From contig NC_052354.1 in assembly GCF_009727055.1 (NCBI RefSeq), forward strand, positions 52,861,637 through 52,925,636: a DNA stretch of 64,000 bases. The letters run 5' to 3'. Source of the DNA: Benincasa hispida (taxonomy: Eukaryota > Streptophyta > Magnoliopsida > Cucurbitales > Cucurbitaceae). A program made the translations under genes and the position numbers. Under the pieces are notes generated by a model. That model worked only from the letters and a program-made list of their open reading frames with translations, was not told where the DNA came from and made no database searches. How positions within the stretch are numbered: position 1 is the stretch's first letter; the number at the start of each line of letters is the position of its first letter. Positions 35,503 through 48,381 of this stretch are shown one piece after another.

Positions 35503-36869
35503 ATTGGTATCAGAGCATGCTTAAAGTACTCAATTTTTGGTTAATTTATGTATATGGTGGGTATTGATTCATGTGATGAATGTTTGAGTTCTAAAATGGA
35601 TAATTTCGGTTTTGGCATCCGTTTTTCCTCTTAGGTTGTAATGATTATTATAATTGCCCGATGTTTTATGGCCTTTAATGTGTGGCAAATTGTCTGTAAA
35701 TTTTCTAGAGTCATTAGAGTTGAAATTAGGCTATAATTACTTGGTTTCGGCAAAGAGGACAACTTTATTTTGAAGAAAATAAGCTCCAGACCCGATTTTT
35801 ACTCTCAGACCCAAGAACTTGGTTCGTCCTCGATTCATCGCATGTGTCTACTTCCTCGTCTGATTTGACCCGCACTCGAGCCCGACCCGACCCAGTTTGT
35901 TGAAGCTTTCTCGCGTGCCTGCCGTCCATGCACCCAACTTGTGCACCTCCTCCGTTGACCAGCTCCAGCATGTTGTCTTAGTCAATCCAATTGACTTGGT
36001 TGAGCCGATTTGACCTAGTTTTTGAAGTTTCTGAGCCAGTTTGAGTGGTTTCTGGCCGGTGTGGGCTGGATCAAATTTTTAAAGTGGGTTCAAGCAGTTC
36101 GAGCTAGTTCGAAGTGTTTGGTGGAGGTTCGAAGCCATTTTTTGGTTTGTAATATGTGTAGCTTTTAGCTTGTTTACAATGCCAAAACTGGTCTATTTTA
36201 GTGTGTTTATTTAATTATGCATTATGAATGTATGAATTAAATAATTTATCTATTGTGTGCATATCATACGTCAGGTAGATTTAAAATCTCATCATGGGAT
36301 AAACATGTAGCATGCATTGCATGTATATTATAAGTGTTATAATGTATAGTATGCATGTGTAGGATTCCATGGCTTTCGATATAAGTTGTTAAATTAAATG
36401 CATGGAATGAATGTTTATATAATTTTTATATAAAAGCATGCTATGGATGCAAAGTATGTCTATAATTTTATAAGTTGTTATAAAATTGGATTGGACATTA
36501 AAATCCATAACAAAGATAAGTTGCATGCTTACGTAGGTTAACCACATGTTTTAATAGTTAAAATAGGTCGACATCTTGTAAAATATGGTTACAAACTCAA
36601 CCGGTATATAATCTTGTCTAAGGCTAGGGGTACTTAAGTTGATGGTCTACAGAACACCTCATACTTGGGAATTATGGCCAAATAATTGAGCATTGTTAAC
36701 CGGTTTTATGAGCACATGTGAGTGGTGTGAGATGTTAAAATTGATTTATCACCTAGATATCATAGGTTAAATCCAATTATAAACGTTATACTTTGATAAA
36801 CACCTAGGCTTAGGTTACAACTAGCCGGAACATTTCTAAGTAAAGATTTACCCAAAAAACAAGTAGAAC

Positions 36870-37255
36870 ACTTCAGTGGGAGTTTAATAACGTATATGAT
36901 ATGTTGTTAGAACACTTAAGTGAGAGATTAATAACATATACGATATGTTGTTTTTTAGCTTTTGCGTCCCTAAGAGTTCATGTCGAGATTCATGCTTCGC
37001 TTCATGTCACCCTAGAAGTGACCTCCATTTGGAAAGTGTTTGCATAAATCAAGATCTAGGTGAATAGGGGAAGTTGTTCACACTAAAATGAAATATACAA
37101 TGTTTTGATTTTAATTCTCACGTCCCTAAAAGAGTTCACACCGTAAGATTCATACGACGCTTCGTGTTACCCTGGAAGTGACCTCCATTCAGAAAGTATT
37201 CGTATGGATCAAGATCAAGGTGAATGGAGGAAGTAGTTCATAGTAAGTGGGTGAT
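36870..37255. repeat. internal duplications in the leader of element B
   Basis: Two copies of a unit of about 157 bp (36961-37090 and 37118-37250) share GTCCCTAA, GAAGTGACCTCCATT and ATCAAGATC. Just before them, a unit of about 45 bp is repeated (AACACTT...GATATGTTGTT). Leader-region tandem repeats are common in LTR elements. Confidence 0.75.
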
Positions 37256-40200
37256 GGATATGTGCCAACGTGTCCTGCGGTCTCTTTCATTAGTTTGGAC
37301 CGTGAGCTTTCTATGTTGCACCTACTGGTTAGCTTTAAGTGGCCCTTGCTAGTCGTTTAACGATGGCTATCCCCTCGGAGGGTTGTAACATGGGATTCAG
37401 AATAACTCAAACTCTAGAAATGGATAGGATTTATTAGGTCATTTCCCAACTTTGACTATCCAATTTGTAGCATCGTTGGGACTGCTAATCTTTAAGATCT
37501 AAAAATGGAGAGTTACACTTACAGAATTACTAAGTGTTAGTAAATTATTGACTGAAAACGGTAGCTAAATGACTATCGGAATATGAGTTATTTTGGGGAT
37601 CGTATTTAATCAAGAATGTTTTGCTTTAGTGAAGGAGTATTTGACTGCCCCTAGGTAGCACTTATTTTGACTCACTATAGTATCGTTGCAAATAAAATAA
37701 TGAAATTTGGGTATATTATTACTTTGCTAAATTTTGATTGGGTTTAGAAGCAATTCACTAATTAGAATTTGTTTATAATTTTGTTGAATTCTTCAAATTT
37801 ACTTGCTTTTAACGGTAAATCAACATGGAAATCGAATATACTAGCAGTTGATGATTTAGACTATGTTTTAACATAGGAATGTCTTCTATGTCCCAATTCT
37901 GCTACTTACCAGAAAGCATAACAAAGTAAATATGATTTACTTTTCATTGAGACGTGCTTGATGGAAAATGATAAGTTAACCTGGATAATGGATTCAGGAG
38001 CTGCTAATCATATATCTGTACTTTTGTTCAGGAAACTAGTCCTGGAGACAACTTACAAAAGGCAAAGTAACCTTTAAGATAGGGACCGTAGAGGTTGTTT
38101 CAGCTAAAGCAGCAGGAAATATAAAGTTATTTATTAGAGATAGACACATTTTACTTGAAAATGTTTATTACATTCCTTTTATGAAAAGGAATTTAATTTC
38201 TATCTCATGTGTGCTAGAATAGTATTACAAAATTTCTTTTGAAAATAATGAAATGTTCATTATCTCAAAAGGTAATATAGTATGTCCTGCAAATCTAGAG
38301 AATAACTTATACGTGTTAAAACCAACTAGGGTAAAAGTCATTTTAAATATAGAGATGCTTAAAACAACTGAAATAAAAAATTTCTCCAAATGCATATCTT
38401 TGGCACCTAAGACTAGGTCACATTAATCTTAATAGGATTAGAAGATTGGTTAAGAGTGGACTTCTAAACTAGTTAAAAGATAGCTCTTTACCGCCATGTG
38501 AATCTTGTCTTGAGGGTGAGATGACCAAAAGATCTTTTACTGGAAAAGGTGTTAGAGCCAAAGAACTCTTAAAGCTGGACATTCAGACCTTTGTGGTCCA
38601 ATGTAAGCGAGATGAGATTTTGAATATTTCATCAACTTCATCAATGATTATTCGAGGTATGGCTACATTTACCTAATGCATCATAAGTCTGAGACAGTCG
38701 AAAAGTTTAAGGAATATAGGGCAGAGGTTGAGAACCAATTAGGTAAAAAAATTAAAACACTTTGATCAGATCGAGGTGGTGAGTACATGGACTTAAAATT
38801 CTAGGACTATCTGATAAAACACAGAATTCAGTCATAATTCATAGCACCTGACACACCTCAACAAAATGGTGTTGCAGAAAGGAGAAATAGTACCTTATTG
38901 GACATGGTTCGTTCTATGATAAGTTATGCTTAGTTGCCAAGTTCTTTTTGAGGTCACGCAGTAAGGACTGTGGTGTATATATTGAACATGGTTCCCTCGA
39001 AAAGTGTTTCAGCAACACCTTATGAGTTATAGAGACGACGTAAAGGTAGTTCACATCATTTCAGGATTTGGGGATGCCCAGCATATGTGTTGGTACAAAA
39101 TCCAAAGAAGTTGGAACGTCGTTCAAAGGTATGCCTATTTGTAGGCTATCCCAAAGAGACAAAAGGTGGTTTCTTTTATGATCCTCAAGAAAATAAAGTA
39201 TTTGTCTCGACAAATGCAACATTCTTGAAGAAAAACCACACTAAAAATCATCAATCCTGTAGTAAGCTAGTATTCAGTGAGATAACAATAGAAACTACAG
39301 ATAGATCAATAAGAGTTATTGATCGAGCAGGTCCTTCAACAAAAGCTATTGATGGAATTGGTACTTCACATCCTTCTCAAGAGTTGAGAATGCCTCGACG
39401 TAGTGGGAGGGTTGTGTAACACCCTGACCGGTACATGGGTTTAATTGAAACTCAGGTCGTCATACTTGATGATGGCTTAGAGGATCCATTGACTTTTAAA
39501 CAAGCAATGGGTGATGTGGATAAGGACCAGTGGATAAAAGTCATGAACCTCGAAATGGATTTAATGTACTTCAATTCAGCTAGAATCTTGTAGATCAACC
39601 AGAAAGGGTATAACCCATTAGTTGCAAATGGATCTACAAGAAAAAAAAAAAGAGACCAAGCAGGTAAGGTACAAACCTACATAGCTAGACTCGTGGCAAA
39701 AAAGACAAAGAGAGTGGGTGGACTATGAAGAAATCTTCTCTCTGGTTGCCATGATCAAGTCTATTAGGATACTCTTGTCCATTGCCACTATGATTATAAA
39801 ATCTTGCAAATGGATGTCAAGACAGCTTTTTTTAATGGCTAACTTGAAGAGAATCTATATGTCTCAACCAGAGAGGTTTATTGTGCAGGGTCAAGAGCAA
39901 AAGGTTTGCAAGCTTAATAGATTCATTTATGAACTAAAACAAGCGTCTCGATCCTGGAACAGGAGATTTAATACTGCGATCAAATCTTATGGCTTTGAAC
40001 AGAATGTTGATGAACCTTGTGTTTATAAGAAGATTGTCAATAAACTGTAGCTTTTTTGGTTCTATATGTTGCTAATATTCTACTCATTGGGAATGAAGTA
40101 GAATTTCTAGCTAACATTCAAACATGGCTAGCCACGCAATTGCAAATGAATGATTTGGGAGAAGCACGGTATATTCTTGGGATCCAAATTGTTCGAAACT

Positions 40201-40977
40201 GCAAGAACATAATGATAGCCTTGTCTCGGGCATCTTATATAGACAAGATATCGTCTCGATATAAAATGCAAGATTTCAAGAAAGATATGTTGCCTTTAGG
40301 CATGGAATTCATCTATCTAAGGAACAGTGTCCCAAGACATCTCAAGAGGTTGAGGTTATGAAATGAATTCCATATGCATCAGCAGTAGAGAATTTAATGT
40401 ATGCCATGTTGTGTATTCATCCCGATATATGCTATGCAGTTGGAATTGTCAGCAGATATCAGTCCAATCCTGGATATGATCATTGGACTGTCGTTAAAAA
40501 TATTCTCAAGTATCTTCGAAGAACAAGGGACTATATGCTTGTGTATGGTACTAAGGAACTAATCCTTATTAGATACACTGATTCTGACTTTCAGACCGAT
40601 ATAGATTCTAGGAAATCTACTTTGGGGTCAGTATTCACTCTGAACAGAGGAACTATAGTGTGGAGGAGTATCAAACAAAGTTGTATTGCTGACTCCACCA
40701 TAGAAACTGAGTATGTACACCGAGGAGATGTGATTGTCACACAGATTGCCTCTGAAGACAACTTGGTTGATCCATTTACAAAGGCCCACTTGGCTAAAGT
40801 ATTCGAGAGTCACCTAGTAGGACTAGAACTACAAACAGATAGAAGTAGGGCAAGTGGGAGAAGTACTGGGTATCTGATACCTTAGTTTACTGCATTTATT
40901 CTCTCATTACTCAACATTGTATATATATTTGTATATATATGTAAAAATCCACTAGAGTTTTAGTCCAAGTGGGAGTT

Positions 40978-42920
40978 TGTTGGGTTGTATGTCCTAAAAC
41001 TCGCAGTTTGTAATGTTAAACGTATTCTATTATCAATAAAGATATTATTGTCGTTTATTCAATAAAATAGTTATTGAATATGTGAATTGCACTTGTAAAG
41101 TCTAAATCCAATAAACTAAAGATTTATGGCTATTATATGAATACATGAACTTTATGTGGAGATATAAGAGTGGATCAAGTTCAGTAAATAGCCAAAACGG
41201 TCTATAGTATACGAATAAGGCTGAGTATCTTATTTTGGTAACACTATTGGATGCAACCCACTATGTAGTTGTTACAATTGGTTGTCAAGTGCTACAAACA
41301 AAGTGATTCTGATTCGTACATGTATTGACATGAGGAGCAGGGACGTCCTATGTAATGAGTTTGCATAAGATCGGACCAAAAATTAAGTCACTTTTACTTT
41401 ATAATGCTGTTTACTGTTTAAGACAGATTATTTCAAAGCGATGACATAAGTAACTTGACCTTAATCCTAAGTTAACTATGAACTCCTGTTTATTCGAGAT
41501 TATCCTTAGATTTTCATGAGCGAGGGTTAGCTCAATAGTGCCGGCTCAATAAGCCCCCCATTTCAGGAGAAGACTAGGTAGATAGTTGGGGACATAAGGT
41601 GTAAGACGAAATTCACTCCTACCCGCTATTAGGGATAGTAGAGAGGTTGCTCTCTTAAGTCCTGACTCTGGGTCTTGAACAAGGGGCCTCAGCCTCTCAT
41701 TGGTTCGAGAGGGACTCGGTTTAATGATTGGATCACAAACCAATTGTTCATTAGAGAATCAGTGGGACATAAGAAGCAAGATGTAATCTCGAGAGTAAAA
41801 CAACTTTTGACCCAGCCGTTATTACGAACAACCTGTGAAGGATTAACTTACTAATCATGATTATATCGGGTAGACATAATATATCTACAGTGAGGGGAGC
41901 GCAACTATTGGGTTTTAGTGGTGTGGCCCGATAGTTAATGAATGTGATTAATTAGGCTAAAGAGTTTAGCAGATTAATCGCGGATCATTGGAGTCCATGA
42001 TCTGTAGGTCCATGAGGTACCCCTACTAGCTCATATCAGACTAAACGTTATAACAGTGTGACGAACGAATTTGAAGTGTTCAAATTCGATTTTTGGAGCA
42101 AAGCGGTAAATATATACAATATATTTAACCTAATATTTAATTGTGAATTAAACATAAAGAGAGAAAAAATAAGAGATATTTAAATAAGATTTAAATATCA
42201 AGATTATGAATAGGGATTCATACAAATTGGGATAAATGTTGGATTTAATATTAAATTAAATTAATTAAATTGTTTAATTAATTATTAAATATTAATATTA
42301 AATTTTAAAATTGATTATTAGAATTAATTTTGAAATTTAATGGAATTGGTCAAATTTGCATTAAAGTCAAATTGTTGATTTTGGACTTTGAGAGTCAAAC
42401 TTTGACCAAGTTAGTGGGAAATGCCAACTTTTGCATGGCTAAGTGTTGTCTTCCTTTGAATACACTTGTCCTACTAAATCCCATTTTGAGTTAGTGGATT
42501 TTTTTAATGTCAAATTCTAATCAAACTCAAAGTTGCATGTTTGCATTTAATGGTCTTTAAAAGGGAGTGTTTTCTGTTTTTGAAAAACTCTTGGTCATAG
42601 TGGAATTGGATGAGATTATGTGATAATCTCATTTCAATTTTCTCTCAAATTCTTAACCTTTTTCTCTCCAAATTAGTCACTCACCGAATCCCACCATCTC
42701 GTTCTAAGACCGGAGAATAGTCGGGGAGACTCTCGTGGTAGTCTACGAACCGTTCATGAGTAGATTAGAGTGGATTTAGAAAAGCTTAAAAGACTACAAA
42801 GGTTGTATTCTTTCCCCCCATTTTTCTTGTTTTATTGTATGCATGCTTATCTTTGTAATTAATCTAATTAGAGTACTTTAGATCTGTTTTTCTTCCGCTA
42901 CGCATGTGTTCGTTCCATCA
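40978..42920 (+). repeat. 3' LTR of element B
   Basis: 1943 bp, TGTTGGGTTG...GTTCCATCA, directly after the AAGTGGGAG purine tract. It is the cleanest LTR of this family in the window and the reference for the other copies. Confidence 0.9.
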
Positions 42921-42925
42921 TAAAA

Positions 42926-43014
42926 TGCCTCAGATTTTATTAAATAAATAAATTATTTGTACATTACAATTACAAACTACAGAACTCATGAGATTTAGGG
43001 CATCAACCCCAACA
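42926..43014 (-). repeat. solo LTR A, 5' part
   Basis: The first 89 bp of LTR A on the minus strand (starts TGTTGGGGTT at 43014), separated from its remainder at 30066-31377 by element B. Confidence 0.85.
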
Positions 43015-43444
43015 CAAATAACAGTTATTCTCAAAGAAATGATCAGTGTATGCTTCATACCAACCAAAAATAGTAGCTATAAGTCCCATTGAACAACCCA
43101 ACCATAAACAACCTAACCATAAACAACTCATACTTCCATAAATGTGAAGCCCAATTCAAACTAAAGGTATCTTAAGATGTTGAATATGATTAAATGTGGA
43201 AATTTCAAGCCAAAAGTGTGGTTAATCAAGCTAAAAACTATTAAAAAAAAGCAGTAAAATTATAGCAGTACAATTTGTTAATAGTAATCCTTCTATATGC
43301 TGATTGTTTCACATTTTATGCTATTGTTTTGAGTTATTTTTTTGCCCAACTATGCTTAATTGTTCAAATAATAGTTACTCTCAGAGAAATGATTTGTCTA
43401 TGCTCCATACCAACAAAAAACAGTAGCTATAAGCCCCATTGACA
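43015..43444. repeat. tandem repeat of about 350 bp, right part
   Basis: Continues the array broken at 30066. CAAATAACAG starts a unit at 43015 and CAAATAATAG the next at 43365, which is cut short near 43444. The period here is 350 bp. Confidence 0.8.
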
Positions 43445-43937
43445 ACACATGACAACAACTATTTCTTCATGATTTTTCATTCCTTGCTACTAAACTGACT
43501 TACTACCAGTTTAGTCATACCATACTCTTCAATTCTAAGATGAATATCAAAGAGTGGACTCACCAAGGATTGCTTTTATGGTTTATCCTTTTGCCAAATC
43601 ATAAAAATTTCTACCAACAGTCCAAACTTTCAGCTATTCGTTACTTTATTTTCAGCACAATTTAAATTCCAGTTTCATCAAATTCAAACCAAACTATTCC
43701 AAACATCTTGCATAAAACTAGGTGAAGATGACTCCGACTCTCCTACATAACCTATCCAGTGTCCAATATCTGTTCAACCGTAGATAAATATACAACCTAT
43801 ATAACCATCCGCACGAGGTTTCCAGAGAAACTTGTTTTGTGGATTTAAATCTCGTTTTTGTATCAATTTCAGTATAGAAAGTACAATATTTAATATATAA
43901 TCCTTTGAAGCTTTCAAAATAAATTATTATATTTGAG

Positions 43938-44390
43938 CTGGTTGATCGTCTTGGATGATCAGCCCTTTGGGTTTATTGGTCTTCTTGGATGATCGGCTTT
44001 TGGGCTTGATGATCTTTTTGGACGATTGGCCTTTGGGCTTGTTGACCTTCTTAGATGATCGACTTTTGGGCTTTTTGATCTTCTTGGATGATCAACCTTT
44101 GGGCTTATTGACCTTCTTAGATGATTGATCTTTGGGCTTATTGACCTTCTTAAATGATCGACCTTTGGGCTTGATGAACTTCTTGAATGATCAATCTTTA
44201 AGCTTGATGATCCTCTTGAATGATCAGCCTTTGGGCTTGTTGACCTTCTTGGATGATCGATCTTTGGGCTTATTGACCTTCTTAGATGATCGACTTTTGG
44301 GCTTGTTGATCTTCTTAAATGATCGACCTTTGGGCTTGTTGATCTTCTTGAATGATCAGTCCTTGGGCTTGATATTCTTCTTGAAAACTT
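43938..44390 (-). repeat. 33-bp minisatellite with open reading frame
   Basis: About 12-13 head-to-tail copies of a 33-bp unit. On the minus strand it stays open through a 209-residue ORF (43959-44588) whose repeat is an 11-residue unit like RRSTSPKVDHL. The unit is a multiple of three, so other frames, including the plus strand, are also open. The ORF start lies in decayed copia-end sequence. The SPK-rich repeat resembles basic phosphorylatable tails, but there is no evidence of expression. I call it a minisatellite first and a gene only as a possibility. Confidence 0.8.
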
Positions 44391-44544
44391 GTTTCGTGGA
44401 GTTGAACTTGGGTTGGTGTTGATGTTGATTTGATGCGATGTGGTTCGATATCTAGTACTTGATCCTTTGATTCTCTCTTGGTTGAATGCGTACCTTGATG
44501 TATAGAAGCGGAGCGTATGGATGTATATATAATGTTGACTAAAA

Positions 44545-45171
44545 CTCCCACTTTGACTAAAACTCCAGTTGATTTTACATATATACAAATATATATATAT
44601 AATATTGAGTAATGAGAGAATAAGTATAAAAAAAACTAGGGCATCAAATACCCAATATTTCTCCCTTTTGCCCTAGATCTATCCATCTCCCAGTCCTAGT
44701 CCCACTAGGTGACCCTCGAATACTTTAATCGAGAGGGCCTTTGTAAATGGATAAGTCAAGTTGTCTTCAAAGGTAATCTGCTTGACAATTATGTCTCCTC
44801 GGTGTACGATATCCTTGATGAGATGGTACTTACACTCGATGTGTTTTCCATGCTTATGGCTTCTAGGTTCCTTTAAGTTAGCAACTACTCCATTGTTATC
44901 ACAATACAGACTAATCGGCAGATGCATATTGGAACTACTTCTAAATCAATCAGGAACTTTCTGTGCCACACTACTTCTTTGGCTGCTTCACATGCAGCTA
45001 TATATTTAGCTTCCATGGTGGAGTCAGCAATACAACTTTGCTTTATACTCCTCCACTCTATAGCTCATCCATTTAGAGTGAATACTAACCCCGAAGTAAA
45101 TTTCCTTGAATTGATATCGATCTAAAAGCCAGAATTAGTGTATCCAATAAGGATCAGATCCTTAGCACTAT
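44545..45171 (-). pseudogene. copia element B2, RNase H 3' part
   Basis: Minus-strand RNase H end: LYCDNNGVVANLKEP, then KHIECKYHLIKD, then a GHLVGLGL tail, followed by the purine tract AAAGTGGGAG near 44545. No 3' LTR follows. The gene continues at 48382 beyond an insertion, and the codons join cleanly if the insertion and one ACTAT are removed. Confidence 0.8.
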
Positions 45172-48100
45172 TGTTGGAATAAAAGGAACGGATGATGGGG
45201 TTATTGTACATAATCATGCGTTGTACATGCTTAAGCTCTGTGTTTATGCCCATGCGTCGGCGGTCATGCGTTGGAATGAAAATGCGTTAATCTAGTATGC
45301 AATTGCCATGTGTTCCTATCACAAGTTTTCTTGCCTTCTCGCCAAGTATAACGAAAACTCAAGTTTCTCGAGTAATCCGAGGTCGAACACAAGAACTTGT
45401 CACTCAATAATGCTTGTGAAGTAATGCGTTTGAGGTGATGAATAAAAATAAAAATAAGAAGTTTAATGGATTTACATACTACTCCTACTCCTATCTAAAC
45501 ATACTGAGCAATAGAAGACTTGCGATGAGAATAGGTAGATACATAACAACCGTTAATGCATAGTAATGTTTATTATCTTAAATCGCTCAAGTAATCCCAG
45601 TTCGTCGCACTAACGCATCGCACACCTCTCGGTGATCAGCCGCATGACTATATCTCTATAGTGCATGGTTGCGTCGAGCATAAGATTGTGCCTATCTCTA
45701 GGAACAATGCATACTTTGCTTTAATGTGTTCCATCTCTTACCTTCTCAAGCAGTTAGACGCGGCTAATTACTTATAGATAAGTATTGCAACAATTCATAG
45801 ACAAGCGTTGCTACAGCCTTTTTACCAAGCAAAGAGGATTAACTCACTATACTCACACAACGCACACCTCTTGGTGGGTTGCTACATGTGTCCTATCTCT
45901 AGGCTACACGATTAAGTATGCGATTGCCTTTGATAAATAAACGATAAAGGTAAATGATGATAAAGATACAGATGATGAAGAAGATGGCATTGAAGGAATC
46001 AAAATATGCATTGATTACAAAATATCTTAATATCTTAAACTAAAATGTAAGGTTAGAGGAGAAATGAAAGACTCTGCGTCAAGGCTNAGGAATCAAAATA
46101 TGCATTGATTACAAAATATCTTAATATCTTAAACTAAAATGTAAGGTTAGAGGAGAAATGAAAGACTCTGCGTCAAGGCTGTCGGTGGTGCCATGGATGA
46201 ATGGTGGAGATGTCTCTTAGAGCTCTATCTCCAGCGAAAGCTCCGGTCATCACTCGGTCTGGTTTGTGGAGGTAAAAAATTCTCACTGAAAATCTTGCTC
46301 AAGCTCTCATTTGTGATCGCAAACCTCTGCCTTGAGGCAGAAGTTCGGATGCCTTGAAATGAAGGTCCAAGTGGCTATTTATAGAGTTTAAATGCCGACA
46401 GCTATCATGATTGCATTATGTCTCACTGTTGCCTTTGTCGCAGTATAGGCGATGTCACATCGTCTTATCTTGTTGATACTCCCAAGGTACGCATTCTACC
46501 CATCTTGCGATCGCCCTTCTAGTATGGTTGTCACTCCGTGGCCGCAATCTCCAAATGATCACCGCATTCGCTTGATCACTGCAACTTCCATGCGATGGGC
46601 TCATGCAATCACGACATGCATTCGTCTATGCGATAGTTCGGTTTTCAGCGCATGCATTTGTCTTTGCGGTCGCTTAGTTCCAACGCATATATTTGATTCC
46701 TGCGATAGCTACAAAAATAGACACTTTGGCACGAAGTAACGCATAGTATTGGGGTCAGTGAATATTTAGGTGCTAATCGACGCAAAACTCAATTTTTCGC
46801 AAATTCTAAGTATTATCACCGCATTTTCTACTTATTAGTCCTCATAATTCTAAATAAAAGGCTTATAATAACTTGCATTTCTGCCAGTTATCACACCCCC
46901 AAACTTAGAATCATGCTTGTCCTCAAGTATGCGTTATACTTCAGAAATTCTTAACTCACCTTTCGACATTTCTTTGTGATGACCAGCCTCTCAGAATATA
47001 ATTTACTCATACCTCTAACCATAGATGCAATGTTCTCCTCCACTTTGGCTACTTCTACAAAAATATTTTCTAAGTTTAAATCTAACAAACCTTTGTTCAA
47101 AAACTTTTTATTCATTCTCCGCAACTTTACGTTCAGCTCATAAGAATGCGTTCGTTCAAAACAATTCAAGATTATGTGATTACTTATTCGAATGCGGCGT
47201 TGAATCCTGGTTATGCTCTTCGTTTTGGCTTACTCCCACGTGTGTCATACGGGCATCCAACTTCGATTGCGTTCCATGTTCAACTCAACTCATGTCTTTC
47301 TTAATTTGACTTGCACCCGACAGAGTAGTTGCGCTTATGCGTTGATTCTGGCGACTTAAATTCGTTTTGGCTTGCCTCCACGGGTGTCATGCAGACATTT
47401 AACTACGGGTAGGTGCCTTTCTTAACTTAACTCTTATCAACATAGGTTTCCCCATTGCGTTGACAGCGAAGTTATTATTCCAAGTCTTTTTTTTTTTTAA
47501 GGAATCACCGTAATATAATGAATGCAATTCTCTGAGACTGTTGCCACCCCCAAATTTAGAGGTTGGCAGTGTTCTCACCGCAAGCTAAAAGCAAACTCAC
47601 AGGAATGTGGTAACAAACGTTTAAACAAAGGTTTGCGCGTAATAAAACTTATACTTTCAAAATTTGAAGAAGCTAATAAAAGTAAGGAAAGACTTGTGAT
47701 GCTTAGTTAGCAGATGCGGTGAATTATTTGTACCATCATAGATGCATCGCAAAAACCCGCAATCAGACGAGGAGAATTTCAAAAAGATAATGCATAAAAG
47801 ATAACAAGAAAATAACCTTAAGTAGAATAAAGCATGTGACAATGCGTTGGAATTTATGCGATTGAAGCCATGCGTTGAAGGATGTGAAGGATTCTTCCAT
47901 TGTAACTGTGCACTGAGGAGAGTTATTATCGCACCTACAAGGAGCAAACACACCACAACCAAGGAAGCAGCCGCATATCCAAAATAACAATAAATAAAAA
48001 TAATAAACTAAACTAAGAAAGCAACGTAAAGATAGAATAGAAGGCGTCCCTGGAGGAATTGAAGTGTTCTCACTGTAAGGAGTCTCCCATGCAGGAGATA

Positions 48101-48381
48101 GCTCTCAACTACTTGGGTCAAGGGACTCGCCCTGACCATTGGAGCTTTCAGCAATTGTTGGATGCATGATGGTTGACATGCGCTTAAGATTGCTTCCAGC
48201 TCAAGCGACAGATAACCTTTCGATCTCAGGGTTAATATTGACTTTCGATGCATCACCTATACTTCAATTATTGTTTGCAGCTTGGTCGCACAAGCTACAA
48301 TACGCCCAAGATTAAAAGGGTACCTGCAAAAACACAAAACTTAACAAAGTATTAGCTGCCAAGTCCTCGACAACGGCACCA
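45172..48381 (-). mobile_element. one-ended LTR element D (3' LTR, no 5' LTR), with target duplication
   Basis: A 3210-bp insertion in copia B2, flanked by ACTAT at 45167-45171 and 48382-48386. On the minus strand its first bases, TGGTGCCGTTGTCGAGGA, resemble the tRNA-Asp-type primer site of plant gypsy elements (usual form TGGCGCCGTTGCCGGGGA). At the other end an LTR of about 1.72 kb begins TGATAACTGG at about 46893, right after the purine tract AGTTTGGGGGTG, and ends TTCCAACA at 45172. The 1.5-kb interior has no gag or pol. No 5' LTR is present, although the target duplication is intact. The sequence is rich in ATGCG/CGCAT words. Confidence 0.72.
45994..46180. other. 93-bp exact duplication around a single N (assembly join)
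   Basis: 45994-46086 and 46088-46180 are identical by eye and separated by one N at 46087. This is what an unmerged overlap between two contig ends looks like. Confidence 0.85.

Larger units (their letters stand above)
31378..42920 (+). mobile_element. Ty1-copia element B, decayed, nested in LTR A
   Basis: An 11.5-kb insertion flanked by TAAAA (31373-31377 and 42921-42925). The 5' LTR is 31378-35502, swollen by a nested solo LTR; the 3' LTR is 40978-42920. The primer site TGGTATCAGAGC is at 35505-35516 and the purine tract AAGTGGGAG at 40967-40975. The interior (35503-40977) has a long leader with internal duplications near 36870-37250, but I see no gag domain. Protease WIMDSGAANH is at about 37981, then GAG-pre/integrase pieces (about 38399-39420), reverse transcriptase (about 39590-40250) and RNase H (about 40390-40735). 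Many stops are present, and the YVDD catalytic box reads YVAN at about 40065. It is dead. Confidence 0.9.

Noticed and set aside
44132..44422. Plus-strand leucine-rich ORF
   Set aside because: Complementary reading of the 33-bp minisatellite; a unit divisible by three leaves several frames open.
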